From: SB25 sp029560875
GTDB lineage: Bacteria > Bacteroidota > Bacteroidia > Bacteroidales > Tenuifilaceae
Assembly: GCA_035388225.1 (NCBI GenBank)
Contig: DAOOPM010000014.1
Coordinates: 23,053-87,052, forward strand
Length of the DNA: 64,000 nucleotides
Direction: 5' to 3'
Shown: in pieces, positions 51,672 through 58,780 of the stretch
Layout: each line of letters begins with the position of its first letter
How positions within the stretch are numbered: position 1 is the stretch's first letter
The notes under the pieces: model-generated
Told to the model about the DNA's origin: nothing
The model's input: the letters and a program-made list of their open reading frames with translations, nothing else
The model's database searches: none
Made by a program: the position numbers and the translations under genes

Positions 51672-52470
51672 TGGGTTTATTTTTTCTGGATAATAAACGA
51701 ATAATTACAAATACAATAAGGCTAACACCAATAAATAGCACGGCCGCTGGACGCGCATATTTTAAACCAAAAGCTCCAAACCTTTCAAATATCAGAACAG
51801 GAGCAATCATAGGGTGATAAGCGATAATAACAACTGCACCAAACTCGCTCATTCCACGGGCAAACATCATTACCAAACCCGACACAATGCTTCGCCAAGC
51901 CAACGGAAGCGATATAGTGAAGAATACCGTTGCCGGCGATGCGCCCAAATTAAGCGCGGCTTTCTCCAAACGCTCCGGAACAAGCGCAAAACCCTCGCGT
52001 GCTGCATTAATCAGAAATGGAATACTAACAAAAGCCATAGCCAAAGCAATTCCAGCGGGCGCTCCAATCAACTCCAGCCCAACTGCCGATGAAGTTTTGC
52101 CCATAAAACTATCGCGAGCAATAAAACCCAGAATTGCGATACCTGCCGCAGAATGCGGAACAACAACAGGTAAATCGATAATTCCTAGAACAAGCCGTTT
52201 CAATGGAAAATCGTAACGTGCAAGCAAGTAAGCCAAAGGTATTGCCAATACCGAAAAAACAATTGTTGCAGCCATCGACACCCAAATTGTAAGCCAGATG
52301 CTATCTATCACTTCCTGCTCTGCTGCTGTATCAACTAAAGTTTTAACAGGTGTTGATATTACCATCCCTAGTAACGGCGATATAATAAAAAGCAATACAA
52401 GACCACCCAGTAAGGCTGCAATCAGCCTAAACCAAGAGAAATTTGTATGTTTGAATACTTTGCTAATCAT
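51664..52470 (-). CDS. wtpB: Molybdate/tungstate ABC transporter permease
   Basis: 268 residues from the ATG at 52470 (MISKVFKHTNFSWFRL); the frame extends upstream but through a repeat array. Six membrane segments, with the EAA-loop region ALNLGASPATVFFTISLPLAWRS that docks to the ATPase. The permease type matches ModB/WtpB/CysU. The stop overlaps the wtpC start by eight bases. The 100-base gap to wtpA upstream holds paired heptad arrays. Confidence 0.9.
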   Translation of the reverse strand: MISKVFKHTNFSWFRLIAALLGGLVLLFIISPLLGMVISTPVKTLVDTAAEQEVIDSIWLTIWVSMAATIVFSVLAIPLAYLLARYDFPLKRLVLGIIDLPVVVPHSAAGIAILGFIARDSFMGKTSSAVGLELIGAPAGIALAMAFVSIPFLINAAREGFALVPERLEKAALNLGASPATVFFTISLPLAWRSIVSGLVMMFARGMSEFGAVVIIAYHPMIAPVLIFERFGAFGLKYARPAAVLFIGVSLIVFVIIRLLSRKNKPNA

Positions 52471-52482
52471 TATCTTTCTTAG

Positions 52483-52564
52483 GTGACGGGCGACAAGTGA
52501 TATGTGACAAATAAAGCAATAAAAAAAACATTTCCCTGTCACTCGTCATTTGTCACATGTCACA
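52483..52564. repeat. Two opposed heptanucleotide arrays forming a hairpin between wtpA and wtpB
   Basis: Units GTGACGG, GCGACAA, GTGATAT, GTGACAA (52483-52510) face TGTCACT, CGTCATT, TGTCACA, TGTCACA (52537-52564). ATGTGACAAA at 52502-52511 pairs perfectly with TTTGTCACAT at 52549-52558. The element occupies most of the wtpA-wtpB gap and would fold in the mRNA. Confidence 0.7.
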
Positions 52565-52570
52565 ATTAAA

Positions 52571-53533
52571 TTATTTTAAAGCGAATACTTTCAACGGTTC
52601 TGGAATACTATCAAAAGATGTAGTGGGACTTGGCACAACTGGGGTTTGTCCCATTTGTTTTAGTATTGCTAATCCACCATTTTGGCTCAAAAAGAACTTG
52701 GCAAAGGCTACAGCCAACTCAGGGTTTTTACTACTTTTTGGAATGGTTAAGCCATAAACCATTGGTTCTCCAACCATCTTTACTGTTGAATTAGGGGTTT
52801 TGCCAAGCACTTCAACATCAACCTGCCTATATGTTGACTCATACGAAGGAGATGAAAGGTTTACCTCTAGCGGAAGGCTCAAATACTTCAGATTGTGCTG
52901 AACTGCAACCGATTTGTAAAGAAAAATATAGTCGATAGCACCTGCTTCCAACAAAGCAATCAAATCGACCTCCTTGGGGCGAATAAACTTATTGTCTTTT
53001 TGCAGAACCTTTTCAGCGATTCCTGCATTCTGGTAGTATATCTCGGAAAGTTTAAGAGTCATAACGGTTCTATAACCACAGGGGTCGGAATTTGGGTCGC
53101 TACGACCAAAAGCAACGTCATCTTTCAACAGTATATCGAGCCAGTTGCTCAAATTTATCTCATTAGCATAACGCGACTTATCGTGGTACACTATTGCCAT
53201 TTCATTCCCTGCAAAGGGAATATTCCACGATGCAAAATCAGGAATAAGCAACTTATCTATCACCTTATAATCGGCCGATGCGAACAAATCGCAAGGTTTA
53301 CCCAATTCAGATATTTTACGTGCACACTCCACGCTTCCTGCTGCCTCAAGGTAAACCTTAACCTTTGGGTTTACCTTGGTAAAACTATCAACGGCAGCCT
53401 TCATTGGCATCGAAAGGCTTCCTGCATGAAAAACGATTAACTCGCCAGAGTTAAATCGCTTATATTCTTTAGCTCCACAAGAAAAAAGGAAAAAGGAAGC
53501 AATAAATAGAAATGTGCATTTAATGGCTCTCAT
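52571..53533 (-). CDS. wtpA: Molybdate/tungstate-binding lipoprotein WtpA
   Basis: 320 residues. Lipoprotein signal with lipobox LFSC. The mature part follows the WtpA family closely: GELIVFHAGSLSMPM, GSVECARKISELGKPCDLFASADY, GNEMAIVYHDKSRYANEI, DVAFGRSDPNSDPCGYRT. WtpA proteins, first described in archaea, bind tungstate and molybdate with high affinity and differ from ModA. Thirteen bases separate it from the TonB receptor upstream, so outer- and inner-membrane steps are in one operon. Confidence 0.94.
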   Translation of the reverse strand: MRAIKCTFLFIASFFLFSCGAKEYKRFNSGELIVFHAGSLSMPMKAAVDSFTKVNPKVKVYLEAAGSVECARKISELGKPCDLFASADYKVIDKLLIPDFASWNIPFAGNEMAIVYHDKSRYANEINLSNWLDILLKDDVAFGRSDPNSDPCGYRTVMTLKLSEIYYQNAGIAEKVLQKDNKFIRPKEVDLIALLEAGAIDYIFLYKSVAVQHNLKYLSLPLEVNLSSPSYESTYRQVDVEVLGKTPNSTVKMVGEPMVYGLTIPKSSKNPELAVAFAKFFLSQNGGLAILKQMGQTPVVPSPTTSFDSIPEPLKVFALK

Positions 53534-53546
53534 ACGAATACTTTTA

Positions 53547-55847
53547 TTATTTAAAACTATACGATAAACTCATCTGAAAAAAACGACCTGGCGACATCAG
53601 CCCCTTTTTATCGGCATAGGGCTTATCCAGTAAATCAAACACATCCAAGGTCAACTTAAAGTCCTTGTACTCTTTCCAAATCCTTAAATCGAATGTATTC
53701 CAGGAATCGTTTTTGTAGCTGTTAACCTCATCGCCCCACTGCTCACCAATAAACGTCCAAATTAAACCCACATTAACGTACTTGCTCACAACAAATGCCT
53801 CAATGGATGCTTGCTCAATGGGCACTTCGGCCAATGCTTTGTTAGTTAAATCGATATTTACCAATGGGTTTGCTTCAAAGTCGGTAATTTTAGAACGATT
53901 AAACGAATAATTACCTCGAAGTAGCATCCATTTAACAGGAACTACTTTTAATGAAATTTCGCCACCATAAACCCTAACGCTTGTAATGTTCTCCCTTTTA
54001 ACAATTGGCTTAATTTCAGAACCTCCGGTATCTATTGAATCGCCAGTGGAAACAAAATACTGAAAATCGGAGCCATTGGAGTAAAAAGCAGCAATATCGA
54101 GCCTAATCATATTGTTGAATTTAACTCCGCCTCCAAGTTCGTAGGTTATTAGGTGCTCAGGTTTAAGGCTAGGATTAGCCAACTTAAAGCCTTTTGTAAT
54201 TTTTCGTGACGAGCATAAATCGTCTAGCTTTGCTGGCATAAATCCCGATGATACAGAACCGTAAACGCTCATCCAGTCATAAGGCATAAAGCGCACACCC
54301 AATTTTGGATTGATTGATTGCCACGAATTTTCGGGGAAATACGCTACAGTATCGTTAGCAAATCCAGTATTCTTAGTTGGGTCAACCACATTAAGGTAGC
54401 CATCAAAAAAGGTTGCATAATCGAAACGTAAACCAGCCAATATTTTCAACTTACCGTTGAACAGATTCTGCTCATCCTGAACAAATGCAGCGGCAAAAGT
54501 TACCTTGCCATCGCGCTCAACATAATCGGTGGATGTACGGTAGATATCCTCGGCATCCATCCAGCCGTGCTTTAGGTCGATACCAAAAGTAATGTTATTG
54601 CTAAAAATTAATTGGCGCGAGGCATTTGCCCATAAACCAACATCACCTGAAACCTGAATGGTATGAAACAGTTTATACTCTGCACTTGTATTTAAATTTT
54701 CGTTTTGCCTTTTATAAACCTCGTGCTGTGCAAATCCATAAATATCGAGAAGATACTCTTCAACCTTTCCGTTGTAACCAAAACGAATACGTTGCGTGGT
54801 GTAAGCATCGTAGCTGCCATCGCTCATATACACAGTTCGTCCTGCACCACGCTTATCGGTATAAATATTACCACCCACAAAAAACGACGAACTATCCGTA
54901 ACTGGAATAAACATTTTAAATGTCGCCCCTTTCTCCTTTAGGTACAATGGCACATTGGTAGAATCCCGAATAGCCAATGGCTCTGCAATGTAACCATCAC
55001 CCTCACGCCAGAAACCGTAAGTCATTAAGTTGACTCCTTTTTTTAGCACTGGTATTTTTCCGCCTAAAGTTGCCCTTGCGCCAAGCAAACCAAAACCTCC
55101 AGCCTCAGCAGTAACTGTACCATAGAATGGCGAGTCTATAGGGTTTTTAGTTCGAATATTGATAACTCCAGCCATCGCATTATTCCCAAACAATGCCGAT
55201 GACGGCCCATGAACCACCTCTATTTGGTCGACCAAATCGGGCGAAATCAAACTCCAATTTATAAAACCGTAGGATGTTTTATTGAGTGGCGCACCATCGT
55301 AGAGAATTAATACACGATTGGAACCATCCAAACCACGCATTGTAACCGATGCATTCTTGGAGTAAACACCGTTTGAACGGTCGACAAAAAGTCCGGGAAT
55401 AGTCTTCAAGAAATTATCGACATTGGTATTCGGCGAGCCTTTAACGTTCACACTATCGATGGCAGTTACCATTGCAGGCACTTCCCATGTAGATTGAGGA
55501 TTAAGTGTAGCAGTTACAACAACCTGTTCAATTGAAATTACTGTGGGCTTAAGTGTTACCATTAAAACATCATTACCACCAACAACTTTTGCCTCAACAG
55601 GAAAATAGCCCAAATGACTTATAATTAATGCATCAATCCTGCTTTGGTTGCAAATACTAAAAGTCCCAGTAGAATCAGTAATAACGCCGCGAGTAGTTCC
55701 TTTAACTATCACAGCAACACCCTGTAAAGCATTCTGCGACTCAGAATCGACAACCTTACCCTTTACACAATGCTGAGCATATCCAAACCCCGAAAGCAGA
55801 GTTAGAAAAATAAAAGTAAGTATCGATTTATAAAAAGATAATCTCAT
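53547..55847 (-). CDS. TonB-dependent receptor in the molybdate/tungstate operon
   Basis: 766 residues from the ATG at 55847 (MRLSFYKSILTF); a TTG three codons earlier is less likely. Signal peptide ending GYAQ, CarboxypepD_reg-like domain (about 28-105), plug domain (about 120-230, VTMRGLDGSNRVLILYDGAPLNK, SALFGNNAMAGVINI), then a barrel ending FFQMSLSYSFK. Lies between a surface lipoprotein and wtpA with very short gaps, so I infer that it brings molybdate, tungstate or a chelate of them through the outer membrane. Confidence 0.92.
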   Translation of the reverse strand: MRLSFYKSILTFIFLTLLSGFGYAQHCVKGKVVDSESQNALQGVAVIVKGTTRGVITDSTGTFSICNQSRIDALIISHLGYFPVEAKVVGGNDVLMVTLKPTVISIEQVVVTATLNPQSTWEVPAMVTAIDSVNVKGSPNTNVDNFLKTIPGLFVDRSNGVYSKNASVTMRGLDGSNRVLILYDGAPLNKTSYGFINWSLISPDLVDQIEVVHGPSSALFGNNAMAGVINIRTKNPIDSPFYGTVTAEAGGFGLLGARATLGGKIPVLKKGVNLMTYGFWREGDGYIAEPLAIRDSTNVPLYLKEKGATFKMFIPVTDSSSFFVGGNIYTDKRGAGRTVYMSDGSYDAYTTQRIRFGYNGKVEEYLLDIYGFAQHEVYKRQNENLNTSAEYKLFHTIQVSGDVGLWANASRQLIFSNNITFGIDLKHGWMDAEDIYRTSTDYVERDGKVTFAAAFVQDEQNLFNGKLKILAGLRFDYATFFDGYLNVVDPTKNTGFANDTVAYFPENSWQSINPKLGVRFMPYDWMSVYGSVSSGFMPAKLDDLCSSRKITKGFKLANPSLKPEHLITYELGGGVKFNNMIRLDIAAFYSNGSDFQYFVSTGDSIDTGGSEIKPIVKRENITSVRVYGGEISLKVVPVKWMLLRGNYSFNRSKITDFEANPLVNIDLTNKALAEVPIEQASIEAFVVSKYVNVGLIWTFIGEQWGDEVNSYKNDSWNTFDLRIWKEYKDFKLTLDVFDLLDKPYADKKGLMSPGRFFQMSLSYSFK

Positions 55848-55856
55848 TGAAAGCAA

Positions 55857-56732
55857 TTATTTCTGCATTACAACAGAAAACACAACTTTCCCATCGGACT
55901 GTCCTGTCACCTCTGTAACTTTTAATATTCCATACTTACCATTGCTCTCGAGTTTGAACGAGTAGGTATCGCCTGCCTTTAAATTTTTGGCCTTACGTTT
56001 ACCGTCGGCCTCAGAGTATAAACTCACCACGTAAGCTGGGTCTGACACTGCATCAAATTGTTCCTGTGTCATTGTAACTTGATAAAAACGAGCAGTATTA
56101 CGTGTAGTCCAACTCGACAAATCAAAAATACCAGTCAAATTAGCACCTGGCGATGCAATTGTATTTAAATCGCCTGAATTGGCATCGTAAAAATAGAGCA
56201 TATGAATATCACCCTGAATAGCACTGGCATCCTGCATTGAATAGGCTACGCCATTTGTTAACGACAGGAATCCTTTACCATTCGCTACGCCTTGAGCATT
56301 CAGTTCGAGATTATTGTAACGAACCAACTCACCTCCCACTGAGCCATCGTCCTTTGTAACTGTTAACGATACGCTCGACGATTGTCCCTTAATATCGCGA
56401 ATAGTAAAAACAATCAACTCAACATCGTCGGTTCCTTTAGCAAAGGTAACTTCGCGCTCAAATTCCTTGATATTCATACCCTCATCAACCACACGATTAT
56501 TGTTACTAGCAACAATGAGATTAGTTAGAGTATTATCGCCATTCCACTGGCAATGTATTTTGAACTTAAGAATCTCGGCAACCGATGCCGAAGTATCATC
56601 GGTAATTAAACCTTCACCACTAATAAGTTCAATTACAGGAGCCGCAGTATTCTTTTCTGTCTCCTTGCACGATGCCGATAATGCTACCGCAAGCATCAAC
56701 ATCAAACCAATACGAATAGTAATGTTTTTCAT
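55857..56732 (-). CDS. Surface lipoprotein of unknown function upstream of the TonB receptor
   Basis: 291 residues from the ATG at 56732 (MKNITIRIGLMLMLAVALSASC), which gives a clear lipobox SASC; the frame extends further upstream into a repeat. The mature part begins with an Ig-like domain (VIELISGEGLITDDTSASVAEILKFKI) and a second beta-rich half. No family confirmed; a DUF4625-like Ig domain is possible. Nine bases separate it from the TonB receptor, so it probably serves the same uptake system, as lipoprotein lids do. Confidence 0.78.
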   Translation of the reverse strand: MKNITIRIGLMLMLAVALSASCKETEKNTAAPVIELISGEGLITDDTSASVAEILKFKIHCQWNGDNTLTNLIVASNNNRVVDEGMNIKEFEREVTFAKGTDDVELIVFTIRDIKGQSSSVSLTVTKDDGSVGGELVRYNNLELNAQGVANGKGFLSLTNGVAYSMQDASAIQGDIHMLYFYDANSGDLNTIASPGANLTGIFDLSSWTTRNTARFYQVTMTQEQFDAVSDPAYVVSLYSEADGKRKAKNLKAGDTYSFKLESNGKYGILKVTEVTGQSDGKVVFSVVMQK

Positions 56733-56770
56733 ATCGATATTATTTGAAAAGGCTGGTTTGTCGAAGTCAC

Positions 56771-56813
56771 GGAATCTCAATCTAAACTATGAGATTCCTG
56801 CATACGCAGGAAT
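56771..56813. repeat. REP-like double hairpin
   Basis: GGAATCTCA (56771-56779) pairs with TGAGATTCC (56790-56798), and ATTCCTGC (56794-56801) pairs with GCAGGAAT (56806-56813). GAGATTCCTGC...GCAGGAATGAC-type words recur in many bacterial genomes. It lies between two genes of the molybdate operon. Confidence 0.6.
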
Positions 56814-56841
56814 GACAATACATTAAACAGCCTTAATTATT

Positions 56842-57402
56842 CTACTTCTTTAACTTCCTTAATCCTGATGCAGCGCCAACACCTGCCAATGTTCCAATAA
56901 ACCCAAATGCAAAGTGCGTTAATACTGGAAACATAAACCCAGTAGCCAAACTACCATAGTAAAACCCAGTAATAGACGAGAAAACTATTCTGGTAAGCGG
57001 AATCAAAGTATAAGTTAATCCACCTAACAATGCAATAACAGGAATCCACACTAATTGTTTAGGCCAACGGTACCAAACAAAATCAACAAAAATACCCATG
57101 CCAACATAGATGTATGGTAACATTGGGTCGGTAAAGCCAAAACCTGGTATAAGTGTGGTTAGTATTGAACCTGTTACTGTTACAGATGTTGCCAAACGCA
57201 AATTGGACAAGTACCTTGCTCCCATTACAAGTAACATAAACTCCAAACCATGCCTACCGGGCATCCGCAATGGAATTCTAAACTTATAATGTAGCCAAGT
57301 TGCAGCAAAACCAACTAAAAGCAAAAGCACAATTTGTGCTGTGGTTGAAAAACTAATTGGAAATACTCTTGATAAAGTCCTTGTCTGCGAGTTTGTAGCC
57401 AT
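56842..57402 (-). CDS. Small multi-pass membrane protein in the molybdate/tungstate operon
   Basis: 186 residues with about five hydrophobic segments (IVLLLLVGFAATWLHY, SVTVTGSILTTLIPGFG, YIYVGMGIFVDFVWY, WIPVIALLGGLTYTLIPL, FAFGFIGTLAGVGAASGL). LRMPGRHGLEFMLLVMGAR looks like a conserved membrane-edge loop. The size and loop pattern recall ECF-type substrate-binding (S) components, but I do not recognise it surely. Its start overlaps the upstream GIDDTDN gene by 50 bases; a later start would remove the first helix. Confidence 0.7.
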   Translation of the reverse strand: MATNSQTRTLSRVFPISFSTTAQIVLLLLVGFAATWLHYKFRIPLRMPGRHGLEFMLLVMGARYLSNLRLATSVTVTGSILTTLIPGFGFTDPMLPYIYVGMGIFVDFVWYRWPKQLVWIPVIALLGGLTYTLIPLTRIVFSSITGFYYGSLATGFMFPVLTHFAFGFIGTLAGVGAASGLRKLKK

Positions 57403-58096
57403 ATTCGTTACAATTATCTATTTTATTTACTATCAACGTTATTAATCCATTACGGTGAACTGGTCGTAACCAGCCTTCCAGTAATATCGACGAAGAATCG
57501 TCAATTACATCACCACTTGGAGTTACTATTTGGTGAACCTCAACAAGTTTTTTCAGCTCCGCTGAAGTTTTGATGCCTGTTATTGTTCTAACCTCAGTAC
57601 CTTTCAATGCCACAAAACGACCATCGTTTCCCGATGCTCTAAGCCCTACAGCAGCCATTGAGCCAATTACACCATCGTGATTGCCTGTAAGACCAATCAG
57701 AATGATACCCTCACGCTTTGCCAAATTCAAACCATCAATCTGTTTCACCAAGTCCAGCTTCGCAGTTTTTCCCCATTCAATAACCGATTCGGGAACATTA
57801 TCAGCATCGACCACACACAAACCGCAATCGGAACCAACAGCACAGGCTTTCAGTAGATACGATATCATAAAATCCAACAACTCATCGGGTTTTGAGGTTT
57901 CAACCTCAATGCAAAGCGATGAGTTATGCGATGTGTAAGGCACACGTGGGTCGAAAAGCAACTGGTGACGCGATATTGCCCCTGTTGTACCTAAACCATT
58001 GGCAACAATCAACTCCGCCATCGTTCGTCCAACATAGCCTGTGCCCCTACTCTCTAAGTTATCCGTATCGTCTATTCCAACAAAATATCGCATCAA
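57353..58096 (-). CDS. TiaS-like GIDDTDN-domain protein
   Basis: 247 residues, cytoplasmic. The N-terminal GIDDTDN motif (residues 7-13) followed by GTGYVGR is the signature of TiaS, the archaeal enzyme that puts agmatine on tRNA-Ile2 cytidine 34. Here the protein is shorter: it lacks the OB-fold and zinc-ribbon parts needed for that tRNA. LIGLTGNHDGVIGSMAAVGLRASGNDGRF in the second half is also family-like. Bacteria make lysidine with TilS instead, so its job is different. It lies five bases after the ModE-type regulator, which hints at a role in molybdenum/tungsten metabolism. Confidence 0.82.
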   Translation of the reverse strand: MMRYFVGIDDTDNLESRGTGYVGRTMAELIVANGLGTTGAISRHQLLFDPRVPYTSHNSSLCIEVETSKPDELLDFMISYLLKACAVGSDCGLCVVDADNVPESVIEWGKTAKLDLVKQIDGLNLAKREGIILIGLTGNHDGVIGSMAAVGLRASGNDGRFVALKGTEVRTITGIKTSAELKKLVEVHQIVTPSGDVIDDSSSILLEGWLRPVHRNGLITLIVNKIDNCNEYGYKLADKDFIKSISN

Positions 58097-58101
58097 AAAA
58101 A

Positions 58102-58485
58102 CTACTGTTCGTTAATTCTATGGAAAAAATTCTTCACAAAAACCTTTACCGACGAGTCAAACTCAACCCTTAAAGCCTTGTAGGACTCAACTAAATTCTT
58201 CCCCTCCTCGGTAAGTAAAGTATTGCCACCATCGCGACCTCCACGGTGCTTCTCCAACAATGGAAATCCTAATGTTTGCTCCGATTGGCGGAGCAAGCCC
58301 CAAGCCTTACGGTAACTAATCTGCATACGCTCAGCAGTTGCTGCTAAAGAGCCTAATTCACCAATATTCAAAAGCAACTCAAAGTGCTCCTCGGTAAGCA
58401 CAGGATTACCATCCTCGCGATGTTTCAGGTATATTGAAAAATCGAGGTAGATATTGTAATATTTCGAACCTTTTGGACCTGCCAT
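58102..58485 (-). CDS. ModE-type winged-helix regulator lacking metal-binding domains
   Basis: 127 residues. A single winged-helix domain of the ModE/LysR N-terminal kind (GSLAATAERMQISYRKAWGLLRQSEQTLGFPLLEKHRGGRDGGNTLLTEEG). Full-length ModE has two C-terminal MOP domains that bind molybdate; none is present, so sensing must happen otherwise or be lost. It is the first gene of the molybdate/tungstate operon, with a full-match promoter. It is the best candidate for binding the palindromes at 58720 and 42722. Confidence 0.9.
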   Translation of the reverse strand: MAGPKGSKYYNIYLDFSIYLKHREDGNPVLTEEHFELLLNIGELGSLAATAERMQISYRKAWGLLRQSEQTLGFPLLEKHRGGRDGGNTLLTEEGKNLVESYKALRVEFDSSVKVFVKNFFHRINEQ

Positions 58486-58507
58486 TTAGTTTGAATTATT
58501 TATCACC

Positions 58508-58538
58508 CAAAGTTAGGTTTTATAGCCATTTGCACAAA
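58508..58538 (-). promoter_or_regulatory. Promoter of the modE-wtp operon
   Basis: Minus-strand TTTG (58535-58538), 19 bases, then TAACTTTG (58508-58515), a full match to the Bacteroidota pattern. The leader to the ModE start is about 18 bases. Confidence 0.6.
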
Positions 58539-58667
58539 TGATTTTAGTCAGAAAACTTTGGTTTAACGAGAGTAAAATCAACCCAATATCAAAATTTATT
58601 AAACATCTAATATCAGAACAAACTAACAACTAAACAAATTCAAACTGTTTGCGTTACTGTTTTATTA

Positions 58668-58684
58668 TTTAGAATAATTCTAAA
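58668..58684. promoter_or_regulatory. Fur/PerR-like palindrome upstream of pruA
   Basis: TTTAGAAT-A-ATTCTAAA, a perfect eight-base-arm palindrome with one central base. It resembles the PerR/Fur-type box TTATAATnATTATAA (13 of 15 positions). It lies 97 bases before the pruA start and 183 bases from the ModE start. Confidence 0.4.
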
Positions 58685-58719
58685 ATAGTTATTTCTGATA
58701 AAAATCATTGCAAAAGTAT

Positions 58720-58747
58720 TTCGTTATGCATTTTTTTGCATATCGAA
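58720..58747. promoter_or_regulatory. Putative ModE-type operator upstream of pruA
   Basis: Near-palindrome TTCGnTATGCA-N6-TGCATAnCGAA with 10 of 11 positions paired, 33 bases before the pruA start. The half-site CGTTATGCA resembles the CGnTATAT half-site of E. coli ModE boxes. One base differs from the core of the site at 42722-42743. Confidence 0.5.
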
Positions 58748-58780
58748 AATTTAGATTGAAATAATTAAACTATTAAATAT

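Noticed and set aside
54626..54941. Open frames opposite the TonB receptor
   Set aside because: Low-complexity shadows of a conserved barrel protein.
53547..55847. SusC-type glycan receptor
   Set aside because: No SusD gene is adjacent and the neighbours are an oxyanion importer and regulator.
57353..58096. tRNA-Ile2 agmatinylcytidine synthetase
   Set aside because: The OB-fold and zinc-ribbon parts are missing and bacteria use TilS for this tRNA; only a TiaS-like label is kept.
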